A stretch of DNA of 64,000 nt from Stieleria tagensis (GTDB lineage Bacteria > Planctomycetota > Planctomycetia > Pirellulales > Pirellulaceae), in contig NZ_JAMYFE010000030.1 of assembly GCF_024129865.1 (NCBI RefSeq), forward strand, positions 1-64,000. The letters run 5' to 3'. The notes under the pieces were generated by a model. The model was given only the letters and a program-made list of their open reading frames with translations, searched no databases and was not told the DNA's origin. The position numbers and the translations under genes were made by a program. Positions 7,312 through 18,182 of this stretch are shown piece after piece (the stretch's first letter is position 1; every line of letters begins with the position of its first letter).

Positions 7312-9803
7312 TGCACTGGCTGACCCTTTTGTGCGATCGCTCGAGGTTCGCGTTCTTCGCGTTTGCAATGACCACGGCATGGCTTGTGTCTTCCTCGGTT
7401 CTGCACGCAGACGAACCGGGAACCAAGACGCTCGACTACTTGCGGACACACTGCATTCGCTGCCACGGCAAAGACGAACAGAACGCAGACCGACGATTTG
7501 ATTTTCTCAACGATGAAATCAGAGATCACGAATCCGCCGAGCTTTGGCAGGAAGTCCTCGACGCCGTGAATCGGGGTGAGATGCCACCTGAAGATGAACC
7601 GCAACCATCGAGTGAGGAAACGACAGAATTCGTCTCTGGTTTAACTCGAAACCTACAGTTCGCACGCGAGGCACTTGCGACCGCTAACCAACAAAGATTC
7701 CGGCGGATGAACCGCCACGAATATCGAAACACGATCCGCGATTTGCTGGGCGTGAACATGGACTCGTTCGATCCAACGACCGCATTTCCTGCGGACGATC
7801 GAGTCGACGGCTTTGACAACGTTGGTGAACGTTTAGTGCTCTCAGACTACTTGATGCAGTGTTACTTGGAAGCAGCGTCTGAAAGTATTGAAAAGGCGAT
7901 TCAATCTCGGCAAGTCGTTGCACCAATCCACGAAACATTGCGAGCGGAAGATTTCAGCAGACGCAGGTTTCTGTTTCGACCGGAGCAGAATTTTGTTGTG
8001 AACCCGACCGGAAAATACGTTGATGTCGCCCACAGTGATCCCGATCTTTCCAGGCTGCATGCAAAACGATTTCGTGGTGCTCCTGCCGATGGATACTACA
8101 CCATCCGTGTCAAAGCCGAAGGCATTCATCGTGAACATCCCTACCCTCGTAATGCCCTGAATGTCGATCGGGAAGAACCGATCAAGATGCAGATCATTGC
8201 GACGGATCCCAATTTGGCTCGTCCCGGGGCAGGACAGAACGCATCCGATCGCATCGTCGCAACCGTTCCGCTGGCCGATCACCAGCCCCGCGTCTACGAG
8301 TTCCGCACCTGGCTGGACAAGGGATTCGTGCCGGTCATTCGCTACGCCAATGGGCCAATCAACTTCAGGGCATCCCTGGTGCGACTGGTGAAGAAGTTTC
8401 ATCCTGAAACAAAAACAACCAATTGGCTCGACGTCTTCTCCACGGAGCCGTCTGAGATTCTCGACGTTTGGATCTCCGACGCGTACAAAGGGCCTCGGAT
8501 GCGAGTCCATCAGATGGAGATTGCCGGACCAGAACGCCGCAATTCATCGAAGCCGGATCTCTTGGCGAACCCAAGTTCACAATCGCTAGCAGAGTTTCTC
8601 TATCGCGCGTTTCGTCGCCCGGCATTGGAATCAGAAGTCGCTCGATTCGAAGGCTTTTATCAATCGCGAATTGATGGCGGAGAATCCGAGCAAGCCGCTT
8701 TCACGACCACATGCAAAGCCATCTTGTGTTCGCCCAATTTTCTCTACGTGGAAACTCCGCCCGACTCGGCGCGAAGCGAAGACGAAGACTACCGACTTGC
8801 AACGCGACTGTCTTACTTTCTGTGGAGTTCCATGCCGGACGACGAACTGCTTCGCAGTGCTGCCAGCGGAAAGCTCAGTCAGCCCAGAACGTTGCTCGCC
8901 CAAACTCGCCGGATGCTGCAAGACCCACGTGCGGAAGCCGTGGTCGAGAACTTTACGAACAGTTGGCTGCACCTTCATGAACTTGGGTCGATGCCACCGG
9001 ACACGCAAAAATTTGCTGCCTACTACGATCGGCAGCTTGAGCCCCTGATGCGGCGCGAAACTCAGTTGTTCTTTGCAGAAGTCCTGCACAAAAACCTAAG
9101 TATCGAACACTTCATCCATTCCGATTTTACCTTCGTCAATCGTTACCTGGCCGCACACTATGAATTGCCAAACGTTCAAGGGGACGAGTTCGGTCGCGTG
9201 ACACTGCCGAAAGGATCACTTCGCGGAGGGCTACTCGGTCACGCAAGTGTGCTGACGGCGACGTCGAATGGAGTCGAGACGTCTCCCGTCACTCGCGGCA
9301 TCTGGGTGCTGGAGAACATTGTGGGCTCACCGCCTCCGCCGCCTCCACCGGATGTCGAGCCGCTCGAACCGGACATTCGGGGAGCGACGACCATTCGCGA
9401 GCAGCTTGCCAAACATCGCAACGTAGCCACGTGTGCTGAGTGTCATCGTAGAATCGATCCGATCGGTTTTGCTCTGGAAAGTTTCGATCCGATCGGTTCG
9501 TTTCGTCACCGATATAGCAATGATTCCGGAACGCTGGTCAGCATCGTGGACACGACTGGAAAGCTACCGAGTGGAGAATCATTCGATAACATCGCCGAGC
9601 TAAAACAACTACTTCTGAAGCAGAAGGCACAATTCGCGAAGTGCCTAACCGAAAAGATGTTGACGTATGCACTCGGCCGCGAGGTGGGTTTTCAGGAACG
9701 CCCGGCAGTTGAGACCATCGTCGATGAACTCGAAGAGAGAGGCAATGGACTCCGTGACCTGGTGGAACTGGTCGTCACCAGCAACGTGTTCAACCAAAAC
9801 TAA
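7311..9803 (+). CDS. DUF1587/1595/1592/1588/1585 cytochrome-type protein
   Basis: The 830-residue exported protein begins with a signal segment (about 11-33) and a heme c site CIRCH (48-52), then the standard planctomycete multidomain order: DUF1587 (about 125-190, MNRHEYRNTIRDLLGV), a beta-rich insert, DUF1595 (about 440-505, YRAFRRPALESEV), DUF1592 (about 515-645, RLSYFLWSSMPDDELL), DUF1588 (about 665-765, GGLLGHASVLTATS and CAECHRRIDPIGF) and DUF1585 (about 780-828). The CAECH site may be a second heme-binding site. Electron transfer is inferred from the heme motif; substrate unknown. ATG 7311 overlaps the upstream stop, so a longer frame reaching back to 7221 is unlikely to be used. Confidence 0.87.
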   Translation: MHWLTLLCDRSRFAFFAFAMTTAWLVSSSVLHADEPGTKTLDYLRTHCIRCHGKDEQNADRRFDFLNDEIRDHESAELWQEVLDAVNRGEMPPEDEPQPSSEETTEFVSGLTRNLQFAREALATANQQRFRRMNRHEYRNTIRDLLGVNMDSFDPTTAFPADDRVDGFDNVGERLVLSDYLMQCYLEAASESIEKAIQSRQVVAPIHETLRAEDFSRRRFLFRPEQNFVVNPTGKYVDVAHSDPDLSRLHAKRFRGAPADGYYTIRVKAEGIHREHPYPRNALNVDREEPIKMQIIATDPNLARPGAGQNASDRIVATVPLADHQPRVYEFRTWLDKGFVPVIRYANGPINFRASLVRLVKKFHPETKTTNWLDVFSTEPSEILDVWISDAYKGPRMRVHQMEIAGPERRNSSKPDLLANPSSQSLAEFLYRAFRRPALESEVARFEGFYQSRIDGGESEQAAFTTTCKAILCSPNFLYVETPPDSARSEDEDYRLATRLSYFLWSSMPDDELLRSAASGKLSQPRTLLAQTRRMLQDPRAEAVVENFTNSWLHLHELGSMPPDTQKFAAYYDRQLEPLMRRETQLFFAEVLHKNLSIEHFIHSDFTFVNRYLAAHYELPNVQGDEFGRVTLPKGSLRGGLLGHASVLTATSNGVETSPVTRGIWVLENIVGSPPPPPPPDVEPLEPDIRGATTIREQLAKHRNVATCAECHRRIDPIGFALESFDPIGSFRHRYSNDSGTLVSIVDTTGKLPSGESFDNIAELKQLLLKQKAQFAKCLTEKMLTYALGREVGFQERPAVETIVDELEERGNGLRDLVELVVTSNVFNQN

Positions 9804-9816
9804 ATGACACCCCGTA

Positions 9817-9837
9817 CGATGGGGTTCCAGCCCGTCG
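9817..9837. repeat. Small palindrome of a recurring intergenic family
   Basis: CGATGGG and CCCGTCG form a 7-bp stem with one G-T wobble around a loop containing TTCCAG. Similar hairpins with a TCCAG core lie at 28278-28297 and 30457-30473. Its position just after the stop at 9803 marks this stretch as intergenic and supports the downstream sulfatase start. Confidence 0.5.
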
Positions 9838-9935
9838 ACTTGCAAAACCGACCGCCTTGGAAGGCCATCGTAAATATTGAAGAACCGGTTCTGCCAACCA
9901 GCAACCAACACCAGGAAACTCAATTGCGACACCCC

Positions 9936-11531
9936 ATGAATAACCCCTTCGCATCGCCTCTCATTTTCGGTCTGCTCCTCTCCGCGGCAATTCACAACAC
10001 TGTTGTCGCTCAGTCTGAACAGTCCCCGCCGAATGTCGTCTTCCTGGCGGTCGACGACATGAACGACTTTGTTGGATGTCTCGATTCGCGTCCGAATGCG
10101 ATCACACCCAACATCGATCGCCTGGCCGCGCGTGGAGTGTGCTTTACGAATGGTCACACCGCCGGAGTCTTCTGTGCGCCCAGTCGCGCGGCGATCTTTT
10201 CCGGCCAGTACGCTTCGACAACCGGATGCTACGAGACTCCGAATTACTTTGTGCATCATCCGGAGATTGAGTCGCTGCAAACGAGTTTCGCCAAAGCGGG
10301 TTATACCACGCTGGGCGCTGGCAAGCTGTTTCATCATCCAGCCGGCGCGATCGACCAACGTGGGTGGACAGAGTACTTCCTTCGTAATCAGTTTCAGCGT
10401 GAAGGCGGTTGGGCGCTAGAATCGTGGAGCAGCGACACACCCGTGCCACAGCCATTTCCCGCCAGCGTCTACAACAAAGGCAAAGAAATCACGGGCGGAC
10501 TGTTCCTGGAATGGGGGGCAGTTCCGAAAGACCGGGAAGAGGAAATGGCCGACACGATCCGAGCCAACTGGGCCGTCGAGCAACTGAGTCGAAAACACGA
10601 CAAGCCATTCTTCCTGGCCTGCGGTTTCTATGCTCCTCACTACCCCAATTACTGTCCTCAAAAATATTTTGATCTGTATGATCGAGACGCCATCGAGACT
10701 CCGGCGTTCAGAGAAGATGACTTGGCAGATTTACCTGACAAGATTCGTAAGCAACGCCAGAATCGCAAGAAAGTGCACTACGACAAGCTCGTCGCAATGG
10801 GAGCCTGGAAGGATGCTCTGCACGGATACCTCGCCTGCACCAGCTACGCCGACGCGATGGTCGGGCGGATTCTGAATGCACTCGAATCAAGCCCCTATGC
10901 CGACAACACGATCGTCGTGCTGTGGAGCGATCACGGTTATCACGTGGGCGAAAAAGGCCAGTGGGGCAAACACACACTGTGGGAAAGAACGTCCAACGTG
11001 CCGTTCGTGTGGGCAGGCCCTGGCATTGCCAAAGGGGAACGCACCGACGTGACCGTCAGCCTGATCGACATCTACCCTACGCTGGTTGAACGATGCAACC
11101 TTCCTGCACCGCGTCAGAAACTCGAAGGCGTTTCGCTGGCGTCGACGCTGAAAAACCCCGCCGAAGCAAACGACCGCACCGTCTACCTTCCGTACATCAC
11201 CCCAGGCGAATACACGCTGATGAATCGCGACTGGCGTTTCATTCATTACGACGAAAAGAACCAGGAGCTGTACAACGTCAAAGAGGATCCGCACGAGTGG
11301 AACAATCTCGCTTCTGATCCGCAGTACGCAAGCGTCATCACAAGGCTGCGGGATTCAGCACCAGCCGAGTTTGCTGATCCGGAACCCAGGCTCAACTCGC
11401 GTCGCGATCTGGTCGTCGAAGGCGAAACTTTCCGCTGGGACAAGGGCAAAGGCAACTACGTTCCTCATCCAAAGTACTTGCCCTACACCGATCCCGTACT
11501 AAAGCAAAAGCAGTCGAAGAAGGGACGCTAA
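9936..11531 (+). CDS. Sulfatase, iduronate-2-sulfatase-like
   Basis: This 531-residue type I sulfatase hydrolyses sulfate esters after its Cys is converted to formylglycine. The N-terminal metal motif VDDMND (39-44) is of the iduronate-2-sulfatase type. The active-site Cys is Cys80 in CAPSR (80-84). GAGKLFHH replaces the GKWH of arylsulfatases, as usual in this group, and [19 protein letters not shown] completes the site. A signal peptide fits residues 1-26. I chose ATG 9936 over the in-frame ATG 9804 because the first 44 codons would cross a palindromic repeat and precede a good signal peptide. It follows the DUF1592-type gene by 132 bp. Confidence 0.92.
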   Translation: MNNPFASPLIFGLLLSAAIHNTVVAQSEQSPPNVVFLAVDDMNDFVGCLDSRPNAITPNIDRLAARGVCFTNGHTAGVFCAPSRAAIFSGQYASTTGCYETPNYFVHHPEIESLQTSFAKAGYTTLGAGKLFHHPAGAIDQRGWTEYFLRNQFQREGGWALESWSSDTPVPQPFPASVYNKGKEITGGLFLEWGAVPKDREEEMADTIRANWAVEQLSRKHDKPFFLACGFYAPHYPNYCPQKYFDLYDRDAIETPAFREDDLADLPDKIRKQRQNRKKVHYDKLVAMGAWKDALHGYLACTSYADAMVGRILNALESSPYADNTIVVLWSDHGYHVGEKGQWGKHTLWERTSNVPFVWAGPGIAKGERTDVTVSLIDIYPTLVERCNLPAPRQKLEGVSLASTLKNPAEANDRTVYLPYITPGEYTLMNRDWRFIHYDEKNQELYNVKEDPHEWNNLASDPQYASVITRLRDSAPAEFADPEPRLNSRRDLVVEGETFRWDKGKGNYVPHPKYLPYTDPVLKQKQSKKGR

Positions 11532-11532
11532 A

Positions 11533-13026
11533 ATGCACAGCAAAAGAGTTCCTATGAATAAGCGTATTCGGTCAGTCATCCAAGCAGCGTTCATCGCTTG
11601 CCTGTCAGTGCTCTGCGTGGTTTCCTTTTCCCTCGGCGAGGCCATGGCAGACGAAACGAGACCAAATGTTATCGTCATCCTAGCGGATGATCTCGGTTAT
11701 GGAGATCTGTCATGCTACGGAGCCGACGATATTTCCACGCCAAACATTGACCGCATGGCGACTGAGGGAGCGAAGTTCAGCAGTTTCTATGTGTCGTCCG
11801 TTTGCTCTCCGACTCGCGCGTCGCTGATGACCGGCAGCCATTCGACTCGGGTAGGTATTGGCGGTGTGATGTTTCCGCGAAACAATCATGGGCTGAACCC
11901 TGACGAAATCACGTTACCGGAACTGTTGAAAGGTCAGGGTTATGCGACGGCCATCATTGGTAAATGGCATCTCGGCAACGAGGACATGTTCCAGCCGTTG
12001 AACCACGGGTTTGACTACTGGTACGGAACGCCGTCATCCAACAGCCAGTTCTATTACCCGACGATTAAGAAGTACGCAGCCGACTGTGTGTTTCGCGAAG
12101 GTTACACTCGCGACGGAATCCTCAAGCGGGAGACAGCGGCATGTCCGCTGGTTTGCGACAACATCGTCATCGAAGTCCCTGCGGACCAGACGCAGTTCAC
12201 TCAGCGGTACACTCGCGAGACCATTCGCTTCATCACGGAAAACAAAGACAAACCGTTCTTTGTGTACCTGGCGCACAACATGCCGCACATCCCGCTGCAT
12301 GCCTCCGAGAAGTTCGTGGGCAGCAGCGGGCGAGGCATCTATGGCGACACCATTCAGGAACTCGACTGGAGCACCGGCGAGATTCTGCGGTCCCTGAAGG
12401 AACTCAGACTCGATAGGAACACGCTGGTCATCTTCACGTCGGACAACGGTCCCAACACCGGCAAAGGCGGCAGCGCCGGCGTGCTGAAAGGCGGCAAAGG
12501 CTCGACCCTGGAAGGCGGCGTTCGGGTCCCGTTCGTCGCTCGCTGGCCGGGAACAATTCCCGCGGGGATTGAATCCAACGAAGCCATCACCGGTATGGAC
12601 TTGCTTCCGACGCTGACCAAGCTTGCGGGGGGCGAAGTTCCTGACGACCGCGTGATTGACGGAAAAGACATTGGGCCGCTGCTCGCTGGAATGCCAGATG
12701 CGAAGTCACCTCACGAAGCCATCTACTACCTGCGAGGACGAAGCGTTGATGGAATCCGCGTCGGCGATTGGAAGTACCGAATGGCCACCGATAAGGCACC
12801 GAAGGTGAAGAAGTCGAAGAAACAACCCGCCGCGGAAAGCCAGTCGAAAAAGGTCAGCGTCGAGACGCTTTACAACCTGAGCGATGACATCGGCGAGCAG
12901 AACAACCTGATCGCCAAGCACCCCGAGATCGCAGCGCGAATGAAAAAACAGATGGAAGAATTTCACATAGAGCTTCGCAAAAACACGCGGCCTGCTGCAG
13001 TTGCTGAATCAACCAAACAAGATTAG
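11533..13026 (+). CDS. Sulfatase, arylsulfatase A-like
   Basis: A 497-residue exported sulfatase. The signal segment spans about 10-40, the metal-binding ADDLGYGD is at 51-58, the formylglycine site is CSPTR (Cys91-Arg95), GKWHLG is at 143-148 and [10 protein letters not shown] supplies the later metal ligands. It begins one base after the previous stop (TAA-A-ATG) with GAAGGGA upstream, so it is probably co-transcribed and coupled; ATG 11554 is an alternative start. The C-terminus has a Lys/Ser-rich stretch ([17 protein letters not shown]) in the place where other sulfatases have their last subdomain, probably an exposed loop. Substrate unknown. Confidence 0.93.
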   Translation: MHSKRVPMNKRIRSVIQAAFIACLSVLCVVSFSLGEAMADETRPNVIVILADDLGYGDLSCYGADDISTPNIDRMATEGAKFSSFYVSSVCSPTRASLMTGSHSTRVGIGGVMFPRNNHGLNPDEITLPELLKGQGYATAIIGKWHLGNEDMFQPLNHGFDYWYGTPSSNSQFYYPTIKKYAADCVFREGYTRDGILKRETAACPLVCDNIVIEVPADQTQFTQRYTRETIRFITENKDKPFFVYLAHNMPHIPLHASEKFVGSSGRGIYGDTIQELDWSTGEILRSLKELRLDRNTLVIFTSDNGPNTGKGGSAGVLKGGKGSTLEGGVRVPFVARWPGTIPAGIESNEAITGMDLLPTLTKLAGGEVPDDRVIDGKDIGPLLAGMPDAKSPHEAIYYLRGRSVDGIRVGDWKYRMATDKAPKVKKSKKQPAAESQSKKVSVETLYNLSDDIGEQNNLIAKHPEIAARMKKQMEEFHIELRKNTRPAAVAESTKQD

Positions 13027-13172
13027 CCACAGAGGAACACGGATAAACAAAGATGAATGAAGACGAATTGAATGCGGTGACGGAGAAGTCATTGGCAGTG
13101 AGTTTTCAGTGTCGAAGCCACTACACAACGAGTTTTGATATCTGTGTTAATTCGTGTTCATCTGTGGCCAAT
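13023..13172. repeat. Inverted pair of the dispersed GCCACAGA-GAACACGGAT repeat
   Basis: The left arm (about 13023-13050, GCCACAGAGGAACACGGATA) and the right arm (about 13139-13171, whose reverse complement reads GCCACAGATGAACACGAATT) are an imperfect inverted repeat flanking about 90 bases. This short sequence is one I recognise as widely dispersed in genomes of several environmental phyla. A 61-codon open frame inside (13053-13238) has no protein-like features and I do not call it. Confidence 0.65.
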
Positions 13173-13241
13173 TGCCAGGCGCCGCAAGGCTGCAGATATA
13201 CTCGACCAAACACTGTTGCTAGTCCGTATGATGGATGAAAA

Positions 13242-14612
13242 ATGAATTTAGTGCGTGCTTTTTCCCTGCCGTTTATTGCCTTGGTCCTGGTCCCCATTGC
13301 TTGTGCCGCGAGTCCCGATCGGTCGAATATCGTTGTCTTTCTGACTGACGACCAGGGTTACGGCGACCTCGGTTGTTTCGGTTCGGATTCACTTGAGACA
13401 CCCAACATCGACCGACTGTGTCAGCAGGGCATGAAGTTCACTGACTTCTATGTGCACCAGCGTTGCTCGCCCACTCGACTGGCGCTGATGACCGGCTCGC
13501 ACGCGCATCGTGCGGGCTGCACCAAGGTGATTTACAACAGAGATCGCATTGGAATTCACGCAGGCGAAGTGACGACGCCAGAGCTACTGAAAACTGCAGG
13601 CTACACCACAGGAATCGTCGGCAAGTGGCATCTGGGCGAATGGGACGCATTCAATCCCTCTCGCCACGGCTTCGACTTCTTTTACGGTTTCATGATCGAT
13701 CTCGATCAGGGCTCGGGGATCTATCGGAACCTTGAACGCGTCGAATCGATCAAGCGCAAAACCGATGGACAACATTCGCCGAAACTGCTCGATGCAGCGA
13801 TTGGCTTTATCAAAGAGAACAAAGAACGCCCGTTCTTTCTCTACTACGCATCTCCGTTGCCGCACACGCCATGGATTCCCAACAAACGTTTCAAGGGAAC
13901 TTCTCGGCGAGGTACTTACGGTGATGTGATTCGCGAAATCGACTGGCAGGTCGGTCAGCTTATGAAAGCTCTCGACGAGCAGGGCATCGCTGAGAACACG
14001 CTGTTCATCTTCGCGTCGGACAACGGGCCAGTGCTCGGCATTAACGGCGGAGACGCCGGCCCGTTTCGCGACGGCAAATGGACCGACTTTGAGGGCGGCA
14101 TTCGCGTGCCGTGCATCATGCGTTGGCCGGGCACGATCAAACCCGGTTCGACGAACAGTCAGATCACTGGAATCATCGACTTGCTGCCGACGTTTTGCGC
14201 GATTGCCGGAGTCGACTCGCCGGGCGACCGTGTCATCGACGGTCGAAACATCCTGCCTTACATGAAGAGCGAGAAGGTTGAACAGCCAATCCACGAATCA
14301 TTCATCGTGCCTGGTTCGGTGATTCGTCACGGGCAGTGGAAGCTGCTTGTTCGAGATCTAAAGCCGGGTGGGAAGAGCGGTCGAGAGGGAAAGCGTCCGT
14401 CAGCTCGGGCGGGATCGCTTTTTAACCTCCAGGCCGATCCCGGCGAGACCCGAGACGTCTCAGCCGATCACCCCGAAATCGTCGCGGACCTGCGACACAG
14501 AATGAACGAAGCGGTCAGGGAACTCGAAGCCAACAGTCGACCGATTGGCAGACTGCCCGGTGCGGACGATCCAACGACAAAGAAGAATAGAAAGAACAGG
14601 AGCAAACAATAG
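13242..14612 (+). CDS. Sulfatase, arylsulfatase A-like
   Basis: A 456-residue sulfatase with signal peptide (1-22, cleavage near CAAS), metal motif TDDQGYGD (35-42), formylglycine site CSPTR (Cys75-Arg79), GKWHLGEWD and ASDNGPVLG. All expected active-site motifs are present and the length is normal for a compact arylsulfatase. The C-terminus is basic (KKNRKNRSKQ). It is separated from the preceding sulfatase by the repeat-bearing 215-bp gap and directly abuts the next sulfatase (stop TAG at 14610-14612, ATG at 14613), so the two are likely made together. Confidence 0.93.
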   Translation: MNLVRAFSLPFIALVLVPIACAASPDRSNIVVFLTDDQGYGDLGCFGSDSLETPNIDRLCQQGMKFTDFYVHQRCSPTRLALMTGSHAHRAGCTKVIYNRDRIGIHAGEVTTPELLKTAGYTTGIVGKWHLGEWDAFNPSRHGFDFFYGFMIDLDQGSGIYRNLERVESIKRKTDGQHSPKLLDAAIGFIKENKERPFFLYYASPLPHTPWIPNKRFKGTSRRGTYGDVIREIDWQVGQLMKALDEQGIAENTLFIFASDNGPVLGINGGDAGPFRDGKWTDFEGGIRVPCIMRWPGTIKPGSTNSQITGIIDLLPTFCAIAGVDSPGDRVIDGRNILPYMKSEKVEQPIHESFIVPGSVIRHGQWKLLVRDLKPGGKSGREGKRPSARAGSLFNLQADPGETRDVSADHPEIVADLRHRMNEAVRELEANSRPIGRLPGADDPTTKKNRKNRSKQ

Positions 14613-16073
14613 ATGCGTTTCAGACCCATACAATTCATTTTCGCCAGTGCCATCATTGCGTTGTTCACACAGTCGGTCGGGGCAGCGACACCGACGGAAA
14701 GACCGATGAACGTGCTCTTCCTGGTGGCCGACGATTTGAATAGTTGGATGTTGGAAGACGCAGATCGCTATGCAGGCAAGGTGGTCGCACCGAGTCTTCG
14801 GAAGCTTGCCAGCAGTGGAGTGAACTTCACGCGAGCCTATACCGCCGCGCCGGTTTGTTCGCCTTCTCGCACGGCGTTCTTTTCCGGTGTCGCACCCTGG
14901 AAATCGGGTATCTACAACAACGCGCAGATCATCAATGAGAGCGAGGCACTTAACCAGGATGCGGTGCTATCTCTTGCCGGGTTGTTCAAGAAGGGCGGCT
15001 ACGACACTTTCGGGTACGGAAAAATCACCCACGGCTGGGACCAGAAAGAACACTGGGATGACAAAGTCGGCCACAAAAGAGATCCGGCTCCTCCCGGAGC
15101 TCCTCTGGCTGGACTCAGCGGGGGCGAGCAAGACTGGGGACCTATCCACCTCACCGAGGAACAAATGAATGACACCGGCGGGGCCAATAAGGCCATCGCG
15201 GTCTTAGAGAAAAAACACGACAAGCCATTCTTCCTGGCCTACGGCTCCTTCAATCCCCACATGCCCTGGTACGTTCCGCAAAAGTATCTTGACATGTACC
15301 CCTTAGACCAGATTGTCCTTCCCGAGCTGAAGGAGGATGACCTGGATGACCTTCCTCCCCTGGCCAAAGCGGTCAGTGACGGGATCGGGAGCTTTGCCGA
15401 CAAAGTCATCAAATCTGGTAAACATAAAGAGGCGGTGCAGGCCTACCTGGCCACGACCACCTATGTCGACACTCAATTCGGGCGCGTCCTCGATGCGCTC
15501 GAAAAAAGCCCCTACAAGAACAACACCATTATCGTCTTTCTCACCGATCACGGGTTTCATCTGGGGGAAAAGTATCACTGGCAAAAGACGACCCTCTGGG
15601 AGGAGGGAACGCACACATTGTTGATGTTTCGTGCGCCGGGAGTCACCACAGCCGGGGGCGTGTCGCAGCGGTTCGTTTCCCTGATAGACATCTACCCCAC
15701 TTTGGCCGAGCTCTGCGGACTGACACCTCCCGCGACCATTGATGGACGCTCGCTGGTCCCCCTGCTCAAAGCCCCGAAAGCTCCCTGGGAAAGCACCGCC
15801 ATCACCGGATTGTGCAATAAAACGAAAACGGACCTGGCCTACCTCAGCATCCGCCACGAACTCGGACGCTACACCCGTTACGGGACCGAAGAAGAGGAGT
15901 TCTACGACACCACCCAGGATCCTCACGAATGGACCAACCAGATCGATAACCCGAAATACGCCACGATCGTCGAAAAACTCCGCGCCCTGGTCCCAGGTTT
16001 CGAGGATGCCGCTCAGCCCCTTCCCTCTGCCTTGACCAGGAAGCGCAGGGGAACCCCAAAAGAGAAAAAGTAG
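14613..16073 (+). CDS. Sulfatase, iduronate-2-sulfatase-like
   Basis: A 486-residue sulfatase with signal peptide (1-25), ADDLNSW (39-45), formylglycine site CSPSR (Cys82-Arg86), GKITHGW in place of GKWH, and [16 protein letters not shown]. This is the iduronate-2-sulfatase-like layout. It starts on the base after the previous stop. From about 15050 the codon choice looks different from its neighbours (many CTC, CCC, GGG and GGC codons, few CGATCG-type runs), which may mean the 3' two thirds or the whole gene arrived from another genome. That is a visual impression, not a computed result. Confidence 0.92.
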   Translation: MRFRPIQFIFASAIIALFTQSVGAATPTERPMNVLFLVADDLNSWMLEDADRYAGKVVAPSLRKLASSGVNFTRAYTAAPVCSPSRTAFFSGVAPWKSGIYNNAQIINESEALNQDAVLSLAGLFKKGGYDTFGYGKITHGWDQKEHWDDKVGHKRDPAPPGAPLAGLSGGEQDWGPIHLTEEQMNDTGGANKAIAVLEKKHDKPFFLAYGSFNPHMPWYVPQKYLDMYPLDQIVLPELKEDDLDDLPPLAKAVSDGIGSFADKVIKSGKHKEAVQAYLATTTYVDTQFGRVLDALEKSPYKNNTIIVFLTDHGFHLGEKYHWQKTTLWEEGTHTLLMFRAPGVTTAGGVSQRFVSLIDIYPTLAELCGLTPPATIDGRSLVPLLKAPKAPWESTAITGLCNKTKTDLAYLSIRHELGRYTRYGTEEEEFYDTTQDPHEWTNQIDNPKYATIVEKLRALVPGFEDAAQPLPSALTRKRRGTPKEKK

Positions 16074-16127
16074 AAATAGTCCAGTCCTTCTACATCGTGA
16101 GAATAAGCTGAACAAACAGGATCAACC

Positions 16128-17402
16128 ATGAACCCTTCCCCACAAAACAAGACTTCACGTCGATCCGTGTTGAAATCGATCGGCGCGACCACGACGCTGG
16201 CTGCGTCAGGTCTGTTGCCATCAGCAATCTACGCTGCCCCGCCCGCATCGGCGAATGACAAGTTGCGAGTCGGATTGATCGGCGCAGGCAATCGAGCCAA
16301 ATGGCTGACGCGTGCCTTGTCCCGCGAATCCCATCGGGCCGAACTGGTCGCCGTCTGCGATTGCTACTTGCCGCAGATCGACGTCCTTGCAGCGGACAAC
16401 AAGAACGATCCGAAGGCCGGTGCTGCTTGGGCGCGTTATCAAGACTATGAGCAGATGTTCGAGCAGGAAGAGCTTGAAGCGGTCATGATCGCAACGCCGG
16501 ATCACGTGCGCGTGCGTGCAGCGATCATCGCCTGCGTCAAAGGTCTGGATGTCTACGCGGAAAAACCGCTCAGCTTCAGCATTCCGGAGGGTCGCGCATT
16601 GGTCGAAGCCGTGCAAAAACACAAACGTGTGCTGCAGGTTGGTACGCAACAACGCAGCACCCCGATCAATCAATATGCCTGCGAGTTCGTACGCGAAGGG
16701 GGACTGGGCAAAGTTTCGACGATCCTGGTGAAGAATTACTCAGGCTCTCGGCCTGCGACGGGTCTCGACCGGCAACCCATCCCCGAAGGCATGGATTGGA
16801 ATCGTTTTTGTGACCAGGCAAAGCTGCTCGATTATCACGAACAGTTACACCGTCGGTGGCGGAACTTCAACGCCTTTACGGGAGGACCCATTTGCGATCG
16901 TGGTTCGCACGCACTGGACATGGTTCACCTTGCCATGGGGTGGGAGAATGTCGCTCCAACGCGGATCGAACCTACGACCGAAGCGAAAGAATACTGGGGC
17001 CGCGGTGTGAGACTTTACTACCCGGATGGAACTGTCATTCGCCTAGAAAGTTCAGACGGACCGGCCTTTGGCGGCATCTTGGTTGGCCAGCAGGGCAAGA
17101 TCGAAATCAATCGTGGACGGTTCGCGTGCAACCCGAACAATATGCTCGCTCCATTCACCGGATCGGAAACAGAATCGCACGTCGCCAACTGGCTGGACTG
17201 CATTGAAACCCGCGAACAACCCAATGCACCGGTGGAGGTCGGCCATCTGATTACCAGCGTCGCGCACCTGATCAATATCTGTCGGATTACCGGACGTACG
17301 ATCAACTGGGACGCGACCAAAGAGCAAATCATCGGCGATGATTTGGCCAATGCATTGCTGACCAAAGAACGACGTCCAGAATTCTCACTTCCCGCCGTTT
17401 AA
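16128..17402 (+). CDS. Gfo/Idh/MocA oxidoreductase, Tat-exported
   Basis: The 424-residue protein has a Tat signal ([19 protein letters not shown], Arg11-Arg12), an NAD(P)-binding Rossmann domain with GLIGAGNRA (49-57), the EKP motif (145-147) that carries the catalytic Lys of this family, and the C-terminal beta-sheet domain with [14 protein letters not shown]. Family members oxidise or reduce sugar hydroxyls, some at C3. The next gene is a DUF1080 protein, a family with 3-keto-glycoside hydrolase or lyase members, so the pair may oxidise a sugar at C3 and cleave it; this is inference. It lies 54 bp after a sulfatase, same strand. Confidence 0.9.
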   Translation: MNPSPQNKTSRRSVLKSIGATTTLAASGLLPSAIYAAPPASANDKLRVGLIGAGNRAKWLTRALSRESHRAELVAVCDCYLPQIDVLAADNKNDPKAGAAWARYQDYEQMFEQEELEAVMIATPDHVRVRAAIIACVKGLDVYAEKPLSFSIPEGRALVEAVQKHKRVLQVGTQQRSTPINQYACEFVREGGLGKVSTILVKNYSGSRPATGLDRQPIPEGMDWNRFCDQAKLLDYHEQLHRRWRNFNAFTGGPICDRGSHALDMVHLAMGWENVAPTRIEPTTEAKEYWGRGVRLYYPDGTVIRLESSDGPAFGGILVGQQGKIEINRGRFACNPNNMLAPFTGSETESHVANWLDCIETREQPNAPVEVGHLITSVAHLINICRITGRTINWDATKEQIIGDDLANALLTKERRPEFSLPAV

Positions 17403-17416
17403 CGCAAGGACTTCAA

Positions 17417-18127
17417 ATGCTTTCCGATTCAATCTGTCGTTCTGATCGCGCGACAACGCACCGGTATTTCTCGACCATTGTGCTCGTTGCGATCTCGTTC
17501 TGCAGTAGTTCCGCCTTCGCCGATGATTGGACCACCCTGTTCGATGGCAAAAGCCTCGATGGCTGGAAAGCGTCACGCGACAACACGCAGTTCACACTGT
17601 CCGACGGAGTCATCGTCGGTGCAAGTTCCAGCCAGACTCAGTTTCTGCACACGGTCGAAGAGTACGGTGATTTCGAACTCGAACTGGAAGTCAAACTTCA
17701 CGACCCGGACCTGAACTCGGGCATTCAAATCCGGACTGGGTTGACGCGGACCAACGACGCCGGCAAGGTTCGTCCGTCCGTTCATGGCCCACAGGTTGAT
17801 ATCGGTAAATCTCCCGGGCGATCTGGACACCTCTTCAACCAGGGCAATGGTGCCTGGATCACGCCCCAGGAAGACCTGACTCGGAACGAACTGATGGTCA
17901 ACGGAGAATGGAACAAGCTGCGAGTATTGGCCGTTGGCCCTCGAATTCAAACCTGGATCAATGGGAAACAGGTTGCGGATGTCGCTGATGATGAGGCCTA
18001 TGCGAAGTATCCATCGGGCGTGATCGCACTGCAGGTCCACGGTGTGAAGAAGTCACCAGAGAAAGCACGCCACGTTTCGTTTCGATCGATTCGTGTTCGC
18101 AAGTTTCAATCGAAGACCAATGAATAA
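17417..18127 (+). CDS. DUF1080 (3-keto-disaccharide hydrolase-type) secreted protein
   Basis: A 236-residue protein with an N-terminal signal segment (about 19-35) and one DUF1080 concanavalin-like domain: [11 protein letters not shown] (41-51), [18 protein letters not shown] and [22 protein letters not shown]. The domain is known from 3-keto-glycoside hydrolases/lyases. It starts 14 bp after the Gfo/Idh/MocA gene, which supports a shared pathway on an exported sugar substrate. It is single-domain, unlike the longer paralogue at 23416. Confidence 0.88.
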   Translation: MLSDSICRSDRATTHRYFSTIVLVAISFCSSSAFADDWTTLFDGKSLDGWKASRDNTQFTLSDGVIVGASSSQTQFLHTVEEYGDFELELEVKLHDPDLNSGIQIRTGLTRTNDAGKVRPSVHGPQVDIGKSPGRSGHLFNQGNGAWITPQEDLTRNELMVNGEWNKLRVLAVGPRIQTWINGKQVADVADDEAYAKYPSGVIALQVHGVKKSPEKARHVSFRSIRVRKFQSKTNE

Positions 18128-18182
18128 GAATTTGAATCCCTTTTAACAAACAACAATTCGTCATAACGATCCAGGAACTTCC

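Noticed and set aside
9804-9935. N-terminal extension of the sulfatase at 9936
   Set aside because: It contains a palindromic intergenic repeat and would place 44 non-signal residues before a clear signal peptide.
13053-13238. Small 61-codon gene between two sulfatases
   Set aside because: It is made from the two arms of a dispersed inverted repeat and has no ribosome-binding site or protein-like pattern.
13584-14294. Open frame of 236 codons on the minus strand
   Set aside because: It is antisense to the 13242 sulfatase and has no protein family features.
15303-16115. Open frame of 270 codons on the minus strand
   Set aside because: It is antisense to a sulfatase with all active-site motifs; composition is biased and no domain is visible.
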